A stretch of DNA of 64,000 bases from Cyanoderma ruficeps (lineage: Eukaryota; Chordata; Aves; Passeriformes; Timaliidae), in assembly GCA_008694505.1 (NCBI GenBank), contig VZDJ01004378.1, forward strand, positions 14,470,645-14,534,644. The letters are read 5' to 3'. Below the pieces are notes generated by a model. It was not told the DNA's origin. It worked only from the letters and a program-made list of their open reading frames with translations, and did not search any database. Positions 12,380-25,700 of this stretch are shown here, one piece after another. Each line of letters starts with the position of its first letter. Position 1 is the first letter of the stretch. The translations under genes and the position numbers were made by a program.

Positions 12380-13720
12380 CCTGAGAGCCGGACTTGGCCA
12401 GAGGGAACGGACCCCAACACCCCTGCAGCCGCGCAGGGGGTTGGCGGCTGCTGAAACCCAAAGAGCTTCTCCACCTCTTTCCTCAGTGACCCTTCGCAAA
12501 CGCCGCGGTTTGTCCCCTCCCCACGACAGCTGCCCAGCGCAGTCGGCTCCGCCTCGGCCCACGTTCCAGCGCCTCTCCTGCCCCTTCACGCCCACCCAGT
12601 GACACTGCGGGGAAGGGACCCCGGGGAAAGAACCCCGCTTCCCCGGCCGAGCCCGCCCCAGCCCAGCAGGACGGGTCTGGGCGCCGCCTCCCTCCGTCCC
12701 TCCCTCCTGCCGGCGGCCGCCGCTCTCCCCGCCCCCGGCCGTGTGTGCGGAAGCTGCCGGCGCCCGGGATTGTGGGAGCGGGGGGGACGCGGCGCGGGGA
12801 GGGGACGCGGCCGGGGCCGGAGGGTTCCGGTGTGGGGCGCAGACGTGTCGGCCGGGGCCGCGGAGCGACAGGCGCTGCCCCTGCCCGCTCGGAACAGCGC
12901 CCGGCCCGGGGCCGGCCCGGCGGCGCCATGGCCGGGACCAGCAGCCCCGAAGCCGTGAAGAAGCTGCTGGAAAATATGCAGGGGGACCTGCGGGGCCTGA
13001 GCCTGGAGTGCCGGAAAAAATTCCCCCCCGTCAAGGAGGTGAGTGGCGCTGAGCCGAGTCAAGCCGGGCTGTGCCGGGCTGAGCCGGACGGCGGACGTCG
13101 TTCCGGAGGGGCCTCCCTTGCCCCGGGTCCCGGCCGGAGCGTAGCTGCCGGTGTGACCCTGCTCCAGTACCCAGCCCGGTGCCGTTCCCGGCCTCCATGG
13201 CCGCGGGCTGTTCCCGGACGTGGCTGTGCCCAGACGTGGCTGTGCCCGTCGCGTGTTCCGTGGCTGTTGTTTTCAGTGCGCTGCCGAGGCGGGGGCCGCG
13301 GGCCGGGCTGTGCCCCTCGGGGAGCGGGGCTGGCGGACAGACCGTCTGTTGACGGGCGAAGCGGGGGCGGCCCCGCTGCGCCCTCGGCGCCCTCCGGGGA
13401 AAACACAAAGTTCTGCTTGGCTCTCTCGGCACGACCGAGCTAGCGAAACTCGCCGGAGGCGAGCTCGGCTCTGGGGCTTGACCGCCCCGGCGTGCGGGCA
13501 CCGAGCGAGCGGAGAGCCCGACGGGCCGGCTGAGGCCGAGGAGGGCCGTGCTCAGCCCCGACCGGCCCTGCGGCTGCCGTGGGAGCCCGGGGTCCCGCAG
13601 GTCTCCCCTGGGGTCTGTGCCTTGCCCCTCTTTGGAAAGGTGTGGTGCCCGGGCCAGCGTGCCTTATTCCTCATCGTTGCACACCCATGGTTGCTGGTGT
13701 GAGCTGTGCGGGTCTCTCGT
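12380..13720. promoter_or_regulatory. MON2: CpG island with the MON2 promoter, 5' UTR and exon 1
   Basis: G+C and CpG density rise sharply at about 12380 and fall again near 13720, in contrast to the AT-rich DNA on both sides. The MON2 start codon lies in the middle. No TATA box is evident, as expected for a housekeeping trafficking gene. GC-box-like runs (ggggcggg variants, cccgcccc) occur on both strands through 12700-12930. The transcription start cannot be fixed by eye, but is probably within 12700-12900. CpG islands of this kind often fire in both directions, and an antisense transcript toward the left is possible. Confidence 0.85.
12928..13038 (+). CDS. MON2: MON2 exon 1, coding part (residues 1-37)
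   Basis: The ATG at 12928 sits in a strong Kozak context (G at -3, G at +4). The frame is open far upstream because of the GC-rich island, but homology begins exactly at this methionine, so it is chosen as the start. It encodes [18 protein letters not shown] onward to PPVKE, the beginning of the DCB region. The exon ends in phase 0 at a consensus donor, gag|gtgagt. Residue 2 is Ala and residue 19 Gly, minor differences from human as I remember it. Confidence 0.97.
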
Positions 13721-16700
13721 CATCGCTACCCGCGTCGTTTTGGCGTTGTGTGGCTTTCCAACGGTGTGGGCACAACGAGGAAGCTTGGGAGACACAGAAG
13801 TTTGGGCTACTTTTTTTTCCCCTCTTCCTAAAAAAACCCTTCAATAAACTCATTCCAGTAAGATTGTATGTTTTATTTTTGAAACCTGGGTTTATGCTGT
13901 GTAGCCTGAGACCTCAGTAATCTCTGTGAGCAGGATTACTTTAATTGAAGAAAAATTGGAATTTTTCTTGCTAACTTAAAATAGGCTTTTTAACCGTACG
14001 TTTTCCTGTTGTTTTTACATAGTCAGTTTAACTTTTTCCCTATCAGCAGTTTTCCGCTTGCCATTTAAAAAAGTTTTCTATGAAACAGTGGGAGGAAAAA
14101 TCCCAAAAGATTAAGTCAGATTAGCATGCAGACCCAGAAGCACATAAGGAAGGCATTGCCTGTGTTATGTGACGTAAGTTCCAATTAAGTGATAGGATAT
14201 TTAATGTTGTATGAAGTATTATACACTTTAACAGCTGAATTGAAGCTAACGACTGTGTTTGTTTTGAAAGACATGAAATGACTCACCGTAGCAGAGCATG
14301 TTACCTACTATTTTAGTTTGCAGAAGAATGCTGGTGTGTTCGAGAAATTTTGTGTGGTCACAGGAAAACAAGAGAAAGCTGTGATCAGTCCTGAGGGATT
14401 GTGTGTGGTCACATGTAAATAAGAAAAAGCTGTGGTCAGTAGAACAGAAATCTGTGTGTTTGGAGGGAGATGGGTGTGCTGCTTGTACTCCCTTCTGTGT
14501 ATTACTGTGTCAGTCTTGTTTAGTCTCTGAACAAGTTTCCGCACTGTGTTGATGTTTATTTTCTTTGAGACCTACAATGGAGTTGGGCAGTGTTGTTCCT
14601 AAGCTAGTATTTTCAGTAATGCTTCATTATGTTTGCCATGGCTGAATATTATGGTAACTACTGCATGTACTTCATACTTGTTCAGCACGTTTATCATATT
14701 CTTGTGTAAGTTCGACTTTTGTGTTGTTCGCTTTAAATTGACAGCAATTTGTATAGCTTTCTTCATTAAAAACAGTTAACAAACTTTTTCACAGTTGTCT
14801 GGGATTTGGATGGGTTTATTGGAATAGTACTGGAAGATGTTTATAAAGAGGTGGGACTTCCTCCTGGGAGTTGTGTGCTCTTGCAAAGAGTCTGGGGTGA
14901 AAGCAGTCCTACAGTAGGATGTATGACACAGTTGCAGGAAACGATCTTATTTCCTCATTTCTGGAAGCCCTTTTTCGGTTCTAGTTTTAAAGAAAATGTG
15001 TGTCCTCTCTTTGTTGAATCTCAGCTGCTAAAGAGAAATTTTAATTGCATGCTGTTGGTCTGATCACGATTAGATTTGGCTAGAGTGATCAGAGGAATGT
15101 CATATTCTTCTTACTGACTTGAAACAGCACCAGTTTTGTAAACCGTGTTTAAACAGTGGTTTTTAAAAACCAATTCGTACTACTTACAGTCTCACTTTTT
15201 TACTTGCACTGTAACTAAACTCTCCCACATGCATTGTAATTTATAAGTTTATGTTGCTGTTGATGTGTATGCTTTTATGTCACTTAATAAGCTTACTGTA
15301 CTTGCATAAAACTATTGAAAAACTCCTAGTCCCAGATTAATAGTTATGAGATGTATATCATAGTTGTTAGATTTGATAGGCACTTTGTAAAGGTAAATTG
15401 CTTCTCATTATCTTTCTAGTGTCTGACACAGTCAAAGATTTTGCTCGCATTTGATATCTTCAACCAGTTCTAAAATGATCTGTCTGTTTTGTTTTTATTT
15501 TGTTTGTTTTGTTTTTATATTAATGGTATTAAAATTCTCCAAAGTGAATTTAGCTGATAGGTTTGCTGTGATAAAAGTTGTGTACTTCTCAGTTCTACTT
15601 GTTGCTCAGATGATTTACTTGAGTAAATTCTTTATTTTTATTAAAAGGGTTTTAGTTTTCACACTTCAAACACCTTTCAGTATCTCTTGGGTTCAGAGGG
15701 ACGAAATATTAAATGATTATTTGAACAGGCCTGTACATGACAAAGCTGAAGAAGTTTACTGGAGTTCTTTTGGGGGAGGAGGCTGAGGGTGGGGTTTGGA
15801 TGCAGAAGAGAAAGGGACAGCCAACCATGGGATCTAGATCTTATCCTCAGTTAGGAGGTAGAAGCAAGTTCTTAATGAACCCTTATTGAAAATGGAACCT
15901 GAACTCTTCAGTGTTTTGAGGACTTTCATTTCAAATTTTCTGTTACTCTGAGTCTGTAAAGTTTTTTTAGTAGGTCATGTTTATGTGAAAATTGTGTAGT
16001 TGTAAGTCCAGTAACTTACAGCAGTAGAGTCTGAGGTTTTTGCTGACTTTGATAATCTGTTGAGAACCGTTGAAATTACTGAGTTACTTCCAGTGTTACA
16101 CTTGGGACACAAATATGTGGCCAACTTCCTTCCCCTTAGTTAGAGCTTTTAACTGAGAAATAACAGGATGTTTGGTTGGCTCCAAAGTATCCATATGTTG
16201 TCTGTGCTCTGTGTTACAAATCATGCGAGTAGGATTTTCCTAGGTTGTTCCATTTAAGGCTTTAAAAATGGGAGCTGCAGAAAGAACCTGTAGGTCTGAG
16301 GTTATGTTGCTGACAATGTTTGGGGTTTAAATAACATAACAGAGTTATTTTTCTCAGGGGTGTGGAAATACCAGTTACTATTACACTTGAAACCCATTTC
16401 TCTTTGTTGCTAGATGTTTTTTCTGTTTGATACTTCCTTAGATCAGCACTGACTACCAAAGTGTACTAGGCATGAATGCTGTACACTATGACCAAGAAGT
16501 GATTTGGTGATTACATCTCTGATGTGCCAAACCTGTTTATACTGGCAGACATACAAACAATGACATTGCTGAAAAATGCATTTGTATTTTCATGATGTAT
16601 TTCTGTTGCCTGATTAGAAGGGTAGATGCCAGTCATGGACAGGATAGAAGCTCACAGGGAAGTGTAAATAAAGCACTGTCTCTTGGAGCTTGAAATTACA

Positions 16701-19700
16701 GAGGATGAAACAGTCTTTGCATCAGTTGTGTTGATGTTATCTAAGGTAGTCTGGTGCTTCTCCTAGAAAACAATACTACTTGGTCATTTATATATCATTT
16801 TTATTACAGTGGGCTCTGAGATTTGTTCTGTACTAGAGACTGTTGTAATGCTGCTAATGCTGCGCTGAATTGCAGGCTGCACACATAGAGCTTTATAAAC
16901 TATTTCAACCTGCTAGTGACTGGAGTTTTGGTGTTGTGTGCTGCGTTTGTGGAAAGCTGGTGCTGCTCTCCTTAGTGAACTGGAGTAAGAATTTTCTCTT
17001 ATCACAGAATTGAAAATGGTTTAGTGTCCTAAATAAGCTACCTGCTGTTTCTTATTACAGAATGAAAATACTGTTCAGTAAACTGCATCTGATTTGTTTA
17101 GATAATTTCACTGCATTCAAAATCTTAGGAATACAAGGGGAAATATTTATAATTGGGAGAAATAATGGAATTAAAATGAGAAATAAGTATACCCAAGAGT
17201 TTCTCACAGCCTGAATTCCAGTTGTATGTAAATAGTTGTTTACACAGATCCAATCAAGCAGTCACAGCTTTCTAGTAGGCTTATAGTCTCTGTGTTGTCT
17301 CAGGTTTTTTCTTGACTTTTAAATAGCAGTAAAAGGAAAGTGAGTTTCAAAAAACACCACAAAAAATTAATCCTTATTCAGCTCCCTGCAGAGTTTCAGG
17401 CACATCTATGCTGGTAGGAGAGGGGAAGGGAGAGGACAGGTGGTGTTGGGGCAGACTGGGGCTACTGCATCATCCTGTGGCAGGATCAGCTTGGCCTGGG
17501 CCTGCCCTTTTCTTGGCAGTAGTGTGATGGGCTGCAGGTGCCTGTTTTAGGGTGTTTGTTGCTGTCATAGGGCTGGAAAAGAACTGATGTTCAACTTGCC
17601 TCCACTGGAAGAGCAGCACAGAATTAGCTTTGAATACTTTGGCCAGTAGAAATGCTCTCTTGAGTCTCTTGGAATAAAGCTTTTGGTAGCCTCACTGTGC
17701 TGTTTCTTTACCAGACCCTTGTTTGAAACAGCAGCACTACTTTTACTCAGCTACTTATTGAGTTGTGTGCGCCTTTGGCACATTGTCATATTTTTGAAAC
17801 TATATTGTAATTTGCTGTATCTAGGGAAAAGAATATAATCCAATTTTGCAACCTTATTTTTTCTTCTTTTATAAGTAACTCTTCTTGCCGGCAAGTACCC
17901 TTACAAAGCTCATAGGGTAAAAGTTAAAAAGGTAGGATTTGAGTGACTTCTGGACAAAGCAAACTTTAAATTATTTAATTACAGTAGATGTGGTGTGGAC
18001 TAACCTGAGGCAAGAGATAGGATTTGCTCTTTCTGAGAGGCTGTGTGTTGTGTGAAGACAAACATTATTCTACATTTCTTCCTTTGGAGTCCAGTCTTGT
18101 TTGCATTGAGTGTCATACATGACAGTTCAGTCCCCTGGGTTAAATCATTTTTGTTTGGGAATGATGCACCGAACACATTTTAAAGCTAAAGCCAGAAAAT
18201 TAATTGGGAAGGTTGTCCTTTTTCGAGAACCTCTGATGTCATTGGGTAGCTGTGTGAAACAAAACATGAGGATGTATTGCAAAAGTTAAACACATATTAA
18301 AAAGATACAGATCAATTAATTTAGTATATAATGTCAAAGTGATCATTAGTACTCCTAATGCAACTGGAAGGAACAGTTAAAATGTGTGAATAATTGTTAG
18401 CTGTTTGTTCTGTAATGGTAATAATATTTCAGAAATTTAGTTGAACGTAGTGCAGTAGACATATTGGAGAAGGCTAAGAAAGAAAATTACATGCTGAACT
18501 GTCTTGTGATTTGAGCATCTGAGTCACTTGATGTACTTTTAGCATTGAATAGTTTCTGAGTGCTCTGCATTCATGCTACTTTAGTGGTAAAAGGATGAAC
18601 CAAATGAACCTAGGAAAGAAGAAACCTTTGTACATAGACCATTTTCTGCAGGAGTAACCAAGTTTTTGGGTTTCCTGCTTTATTTTTTGAATAAAATGGT
18701 TTAAGTTGTTCTGACACTATAGCCCACAGGGAATTCAACCTGCACTGAACTCTCCAGGTTGGTTTATTTTCAGGTCTTCATAACATTAGAAGGATGAAAA
18801 CTAGAGGTTTTTGTGGTGGGTTTTTTTGGTTTTTTTTTTTTAAATGGGTATTCACTAAACTAATATTTTAAAGGTTCTTTTGAAACCGAGAAGCAATGCT
18901 CTGTAAAATGCATGTTGTCATACTTAGGCAGCTTGCAATAAAGCATGTGTTTTGTGCATGTGACTGGAGATTACTCTGTAGCATTCTTGAGTTGCCAGCC
19001 CACAGCTGAGCTGGTAACTTGAAAACAGTAATCCCTAATATCTTTTAGTTTCTTTTATAAATTCTGATCTTTACCACTTGCTGTGTCTGCTAGCTTTAAT
19101 TTAATTAGCCATTAATTTTGCAGTGATTTTTATTCCATATTGACCCTTATATAGTAGTATTTTTTTCAAAATTATATTTTTAAAAGTGAATTCTTACATT
19201 TCTAGGGGAAAACATCTATTCAGATGTGTTCTAAGCTTCATGGTCCATTGTAAATCATAAGTTTCATGTGGTCATTTTGGTCTTTGAGAAGAAATATCAC
19301 ATGTTCTGAAGTGGGCATAAGGCCCACAGGTCAAATTTCTTCATCATGTAATACCCTGCAATTTAATGAATTAAGAAAGTTACTAAAAGTTTCAGTGTAT
19401 TGTTCTGTCTTGATGCTTTCCAAGTTACACTTTTCAGTGCAGGTTTAAGGTGCCTAATGTTGGGTGTCTAAACTTCATTGATTGGGCAGGCTTGGCTTGT
19501 TATGGAAATACAGTCAGTAGAGCCAAAGAACTATTCAGAGTGTCTCATAGCCAGGGGAATGATTCCCTCTATCACCTACACGCTAGGTGTTCTACATTGC
19601 TGCATGAGATACAATAATGTTTCCTCCTTGGCTTCCAGCCTCTGGTCCAAGAGAGCATGGATCTCCCGGTGTCTGCGTGTAGTTGTCTTGGATACAGAGA

Positions 19701-22700
19701 CCTCAGCTTAGACCTCTGCATTGAGCTCCTGCTAGTGGGTCAGCTGAATTAGCTTAAGGAGAGGCTTTAAGAATTAAGGGGCATTCAGGAGAGACAATCT
19801 CCATTGTAATGGGGGAATAAATATTTAAATTTGTGCATCCTAATCTCTGATTTAATTCCCATTTGCCTTCCCTGGCTTCTTGAAGATAATCTGGGAAACT
19901 TGTCGCAGAAGTTGGAAATCCTTGGTGACTCCAGTTCTCAAGTAGTGCCTAAACACTCATCTGTTGTTTCTCTTTACCAGGTGTCTGGCAAATGGACATT
20001 GCTGTCTGAATATAGTACTTGTGGCAAGTCCTCAAAAGTTGCCTAGTCCCATCTATTGTGATCAACAAGCTGAAGGCAACTTGAGTTTGAACTTCAAGTG
20101 TATGTCTCCTAAAGCTCTGAAACAGGGTGTTGTTTTTTTTGTAACATAGAATGATAATTGTTGTGTCAAAAGCGTGTAACTAAAATTCAAGTGCCAGTGC
20201 TCTGTTTTGGTGGTTTAAAATCAGTTGTGGTACTTGAACGGATCACTCAGAAATCTCTTAATGGTAGACATGGGTTCTCTCAGGATATCCTTACACTATG
20301 TAGGTATGTAATGTATTATGTACTATATATTACATATAATATTTAGGTATCTGTATAATTTATATAGAATACAATACAGAATATGAGGTACATCCTTGTT
20401 CTGTCTGTTGAAGAGAGAAGGAGGACTTAAAAATTTGTTGCTAAGTGGCTTGTGTTTCTTTCAGGTTTAGCTTTTTTGCCTTTGTCTGCATTAGTGCTGT
20501 TTGGTAATGAGTAGTTTTTTGTTATGCACTGTGATTTGATCTGTTGATTCATATGTGATGTTTTTCCCAGCTGAGGTGTAGTATTTTGACTGTCAAATGA
20601 AAACTTGTGATATAAAGTATTTGTATTTTAATATCTTTATGCTCATGTCAAGTGAGGCAGTTCCAGAGGCAGCAGCTCTGAAGCACTTCAGATAACTGGC
20701 AATTCTCCTGGCTTTAGTGATGGTTAACCTTCAGGATTCTGAATTGGCTACTGGTACTGCAAACTGACAATTTCAGAAGATTAATGGACCAGCGGAGTAG
20801 CCACTCCTGTCAAGTGTGAAAGAGCACTCTGAATATGAGAGCAACTAATATAGTTGCACTGGAAATGAACAAGGTTGTGTGTTTTTAAAAAACAAAAGAC
20901 ATAAACTGCCATATCTTAAATCTTCAGCTAGAGAAGGAAGTGTATGATAGACCCCTGATTTATGATAATTTTGTAACAAAATGATAAATTGTTCAGTGTA
21001 ATAAACCCCTGTGAGTGCACAGCAATGTCAGGTCAAAACTGGCATTTTGCCAGTTTAAATTACATGTAAAATGAGCATATATAAAAGAGAAGGGTCGGAG
21101 TAGGGATTGCACTCAGGGGGAGGAACATAAAAATACAGAAGGCAAGTACAATGCTTTTTCACACAAATGTGGTACATTTGAGTGCTTTCATGGAACTGAT
21201 TTAGTGAGGAGTTTTCTGTGTGTTCTTTTCCAGATAATAGTTTAGCAGTACAGTAATGGTCCGGAATGTGCTTTTGCACAGCAAGCCAGAATGACAATGA
21301 AGTGAAACTGTACTTTAGACAGGAGGCCCTCTTATCTAAACTGATAGATATAGGGTTAGTGTTCCAGTTGGAAAGGCAGACAATCATGGATAGAAAAAAA
21401 ATTGCTCTTTTTATTTCATGTAATAGATATGGAAGTGACCGTAGAGAACATATTACTCTCATCCAGTCTTAATAAAAGGTTGGCAAACGATGTAATGTAA
21501 ATACCAATACAAACCATTGTTCCTGAATGCTTTTCTTTTTAGAATAGAGAAATCAATAATTTGTGTGGTAAGGGCTGCAAATGTTGCGACAATTTTAGTG
21601 TCTCTGGAGATAGCAATTTGCTCTAATGTACAATGAAAACACAAATGGTCATTCAAAAGCTGTAGAGTGAAAATCCTTTGTTTTATTAGCTTTTAGTAAG
21701 AATGCTATCACATTTAGAAATTCCTACAAAAATATCCTTAATGTTAGATCAATCCTTAGTAGAAATTAGCACATGCTTGGTTGTTGTATTAAATATCTGT
21801 ATGGAAATATGTATTTTTTTGGTTAATAAAGTCAAAAAGGTGCTGACTTCTGTTCATAATTGTTAGGTACAAATTCCTTTGAAGATCAGCATGTTTGCCC
21901 TTTTTAAAGCTTTTTTTAAAAATCCAAGTTTGAAATTTTTAAAAGAATGATTGCTGTGGCAGAGACAACCATTGTTTTTTCTCACTTTAGATTTGAATTT
22001 TGTGTCATCTTTCCCTTAGGAAAAGTTGTTAACTATGTTACTATTTTTCAATAAAAGAAGGGTAACTCTTTCATATTTACCAGAGTAAAGAAAAATCCAC
22101 AGATTACAGCAGAGCACGTGATGTACTGTCAGATCACATCCCAGCTGGCCCCTCTGGTCCCTTCCTTGCCTGTCTGGATGCATTGCAGTGGAGGTCCAAG
22201 ATGTCTTGGCCTCTGAGAGTTAAATGTTCAAGTATATGCCATGCCATTATTGTTTGTACTGCCAAGACAAGTCCCATTCTTGGCCTGCTGGGCAACATTA
22301 TGATGACCATGGAGTGATGACCATCATATCTAGTGGTATCTTTAGGTAATGTAGATTGCCTGCTGCAGCTGGGTTTAAGAGCTTCCACAATATCCCAGAA
22401 GATAGATTTGAAGGACTGATGCTTTCTAGATGTGCTTGCCACTCGTGGTGTGGATGGCTTGCCTTTACGGCATGCTGGATTAGTGTAGAATTCAATATCC
22501 CAGTTATCCTAATAGCATCATATGCTATTTATGAGTTATAGATCTTTAAATATATGTACACAGATTACAATATGGAGAAATTTAGCTTGTGAATATTACC
22601 TGCATGTTGGTAAATGTTGGTTCTGCTTGAGGATACATTGAATCTTTCCTTCCTAATCGCCTGAGCAGATATTACCTGCCTCTGTTACCCAATAAGTGCT

Positions 22701-25700
22701 TTAGATCCTAAACAAAGTAAAAATTTCCAAAAATCAGGAAGCTACTCACAGCACATCTAATGTTAGGAACGCTGAAATTCTTCCCTGTTTCAGCTGAGGA
22801 CTGAGTAATCTGTTAAGAGGGGGAGAGTTTTGGATCTGAGAAACTCCTGAAGCTGGTTTTGGAAGTCTATGCATTTCCAAATCATGGTCTCTCATGTGCA
22901 GAGAACCTTTGTCTGTAAGGCAGCTGTGAAAGTTGTTCAGATTGTACATTCAAAGAAGAACTTTGAGGCCAGGAGATAGATAGATATGCACAGACTTCTT
23001 TTCAGTCTACTTGAAATCGCACTGTCCTGATTTTTTAAATTTTTGGGGGGTTTTTTGGGTACATAAATTCTCTATTGCCTTGTTTTGATTTCTGTGGAGG
23101 GTGATTTCCACATAATCAGCAAATACTTGGTAATTTCCAAGGAAGCAGAAAGGTGATGGGGCAAGTGTTTGAGCCCAGAGGGTCCTGTTGAATTTTTCTG
23201 TGGGATTATTGGCTGTTTGATTAAAACCCGATCAAAGTACTGGAAGAGATTGACTTGAGTATGTGCTATCACTGACGGTCAATTTCTTTTCTTCATCAAT
23301 ATTTCACCTTCCCAGACTGGATGCTGCAGTTTCTTCAGGAGAAACATGAACCAAAACTCAATAATGGCAGGGGCGTGTTTGAGACATTTTATATCTGTTC
23401 ATTTCACGGTTATTAAAGCAGCAGAATTGGAAATCTAATTGGTGAAAGGTTTTTAGTACATTTAAACTTTGTTATGTTTCAGGAGTTACATATATTTGCT
23501 TCTTTTCAAAATAAAGAGAGAACTGACTTGCTTGTTAGACTACTGTGAGTTGCAGTGCTAAAGGAAGCTGGTAATGTTATATCTAAAATTGGTGATTGCT
23601 TTAAAGACATGGTGTCTCGTATTATTGTCAAAGTAAATTATCATATTTGTACCCATAAATACACACAATATAATGCTGTCTCTCTCCTTGATAAGTGTTT
23701 TATAAGATCCCTTTCTCAGGTTGCAGTGTCCTGCAAACTACTATAGTAATTGATGAAAATTTGTAAACTTAAAAGCTATGAATATATCTTTTAATTCGTC
23801 ACTTAAATTGATGCAATCCAAGCACACCTTCACATTCATGTATACAGATTAGAACTGTTTATAGTTACCATGTTTTCTGTTGGCTATTTGTGATCAACTG
23901 AGGTATTTTTTAACAGTGTTAATGTGTTGTCTCTTTTGCATATGCAGTAGAGTACTTTGTTTTTCTTTTGGAGGATGTGTGTGCTGTAAATAGTTTCTAA
24001 CTGTAAACATTTTTAACATAGCTTAATGCAGATGATCATGCAAATTTTTGTATCTCATGGAGAATGCTTATATTCAGCCGTTGTTTTGTTTTACCTTTTT
24101 TTTTCTTTTAAGTATACTATTTTATATAAAGCCAGCATGAAAACTACTGAGAACCATTATGTTAGAAAATTTTTGTGCAAAGTGCATGGTGTTTGTGAAT
24201 GCCACTAATATGAGCAGGCTTAATAGTTCTTTGAATCAGAATGAGTTTGTCACTCCTGGCAAGACAGAAATCAATTGCCAATAGATGTGATTAGCTTTAG
24301 TTTAAAGATAATTGAAGTTGGACTGTTACAAATTCTTCATATTAATTAATAGGAGCAATGTGTTGTGACAAGAACCCCTTCAATTAGCTGACAGTTTATA
24401 ACTGAAGAAGAACAGGGTTTGACTTAAATCTCAAGAACTTCAATACATTAAGTTAATATAATTAAAATAAATGAGAGCTACATTTGGCATGCCTTATTTT
24501 AGTTATGCAAAATATATATGTTCATGTTGCTTTGTGCTCATTTGAGCATGTTGTATTGTTAATCAGGCGCTGTGGATATTATTGACTTTATTTTTAAAGT
24601 AGAAAACTACGTTCAGAAAAACTTGAATAAGTCTCCATGATATTAAGGCAGTGTTTAGTCTTCCCATACTGTTTCGGGAAATAAAAATCTGAAATAAAAC
24701 AATCAAACAAAAAAACCCCTCAGGTTTGCATTTCTCATTTAGCTATTTTGTGAAATATGTATATCAACTCTTAATTAAAATATTTAATTTTGAATTTATA
24801 CAGTCACCTTAACCTGAAGGTGAAATCTTGTTTGAATAATGTCCTGATGGAGAGGGAATATTAATACTCAGTTAAACTTCATGTACTATCATTTTCATAT
24901 TTTTGGTGTCACCGCTTCTCTGCTTCTCTAATCTGTTTTATGTGGTGACAGCACACATCTTTAGATAGTAGTATCAGAGGAAAAATAGAAATGTTTAGTG
25001 TGCAAAGCGCACAGAAATACAAAGCTGAAATAAAAGGGGAAGTGCTTTCAAATTTGCAGAGCGGTATTTTCCAGCAATTTGCATCCAGTCATTTGGGAAA
25101 ACCTGTTGCATTTATTTTGATTTTTTTAATTCTTTCCAGAGGCTTACTGTAAATTAATAAAATTAAAAATTGGAAAGGCACAACATACAATGTATCTTTT
25201 GTGTTTTGTACGCAAAACTGTCACAAGTCATAGTCTTGAAATGCAAAGCTTCCATGTTAGGTTTCCAGTTTGGTTTGGTTTCCGTTGGGGAGCGTGACTG
25301 GAGTGATTTCTGCAGGGAAGTGTTTGTGGGCATTGCTGTTCCCTTGGGACTGTGTGTGGTGTCCTGACTGGGCTGGGCAGCCCTGGCTGTCCCCTGGCCA
25401 CGCTGTGCCCACAGCCCCGACCCTGCTGAAGGAGTGTGCAAGGGAGAGGATGGTGCTGCTGCTCTGCCAAGTCCTGTTTGTGGGGAAAGGGGAGGAACTG
25501 GCATGCTGGGAAGAACAGCGAGTATTGTTACCAAGTGACCTTTGTGGCATTGCCCTGGGATAATTTGTGTAGGACATTTGGGAGCCAAAATCCAGGGGGA
25601 AGATGGGTTTCATTTTTACACTCCTAGTTTGAAACTGTATAAAGACTATGTAGCAGTGTTTATGCTTACTAGTGACTTTTTTTGGTGTTTGTAAGACTGG

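Noticed and set aside
12483..13501. Long overlapping open frames of 100-230 codons on both strands around the CpG island
   Set aside because: High G+C removes stop codons, so all six frames are open. Only the plus frame from 12928 to 13038 matches a protein (MON2); the others are Arg/Pro/Gly-rich shadows.
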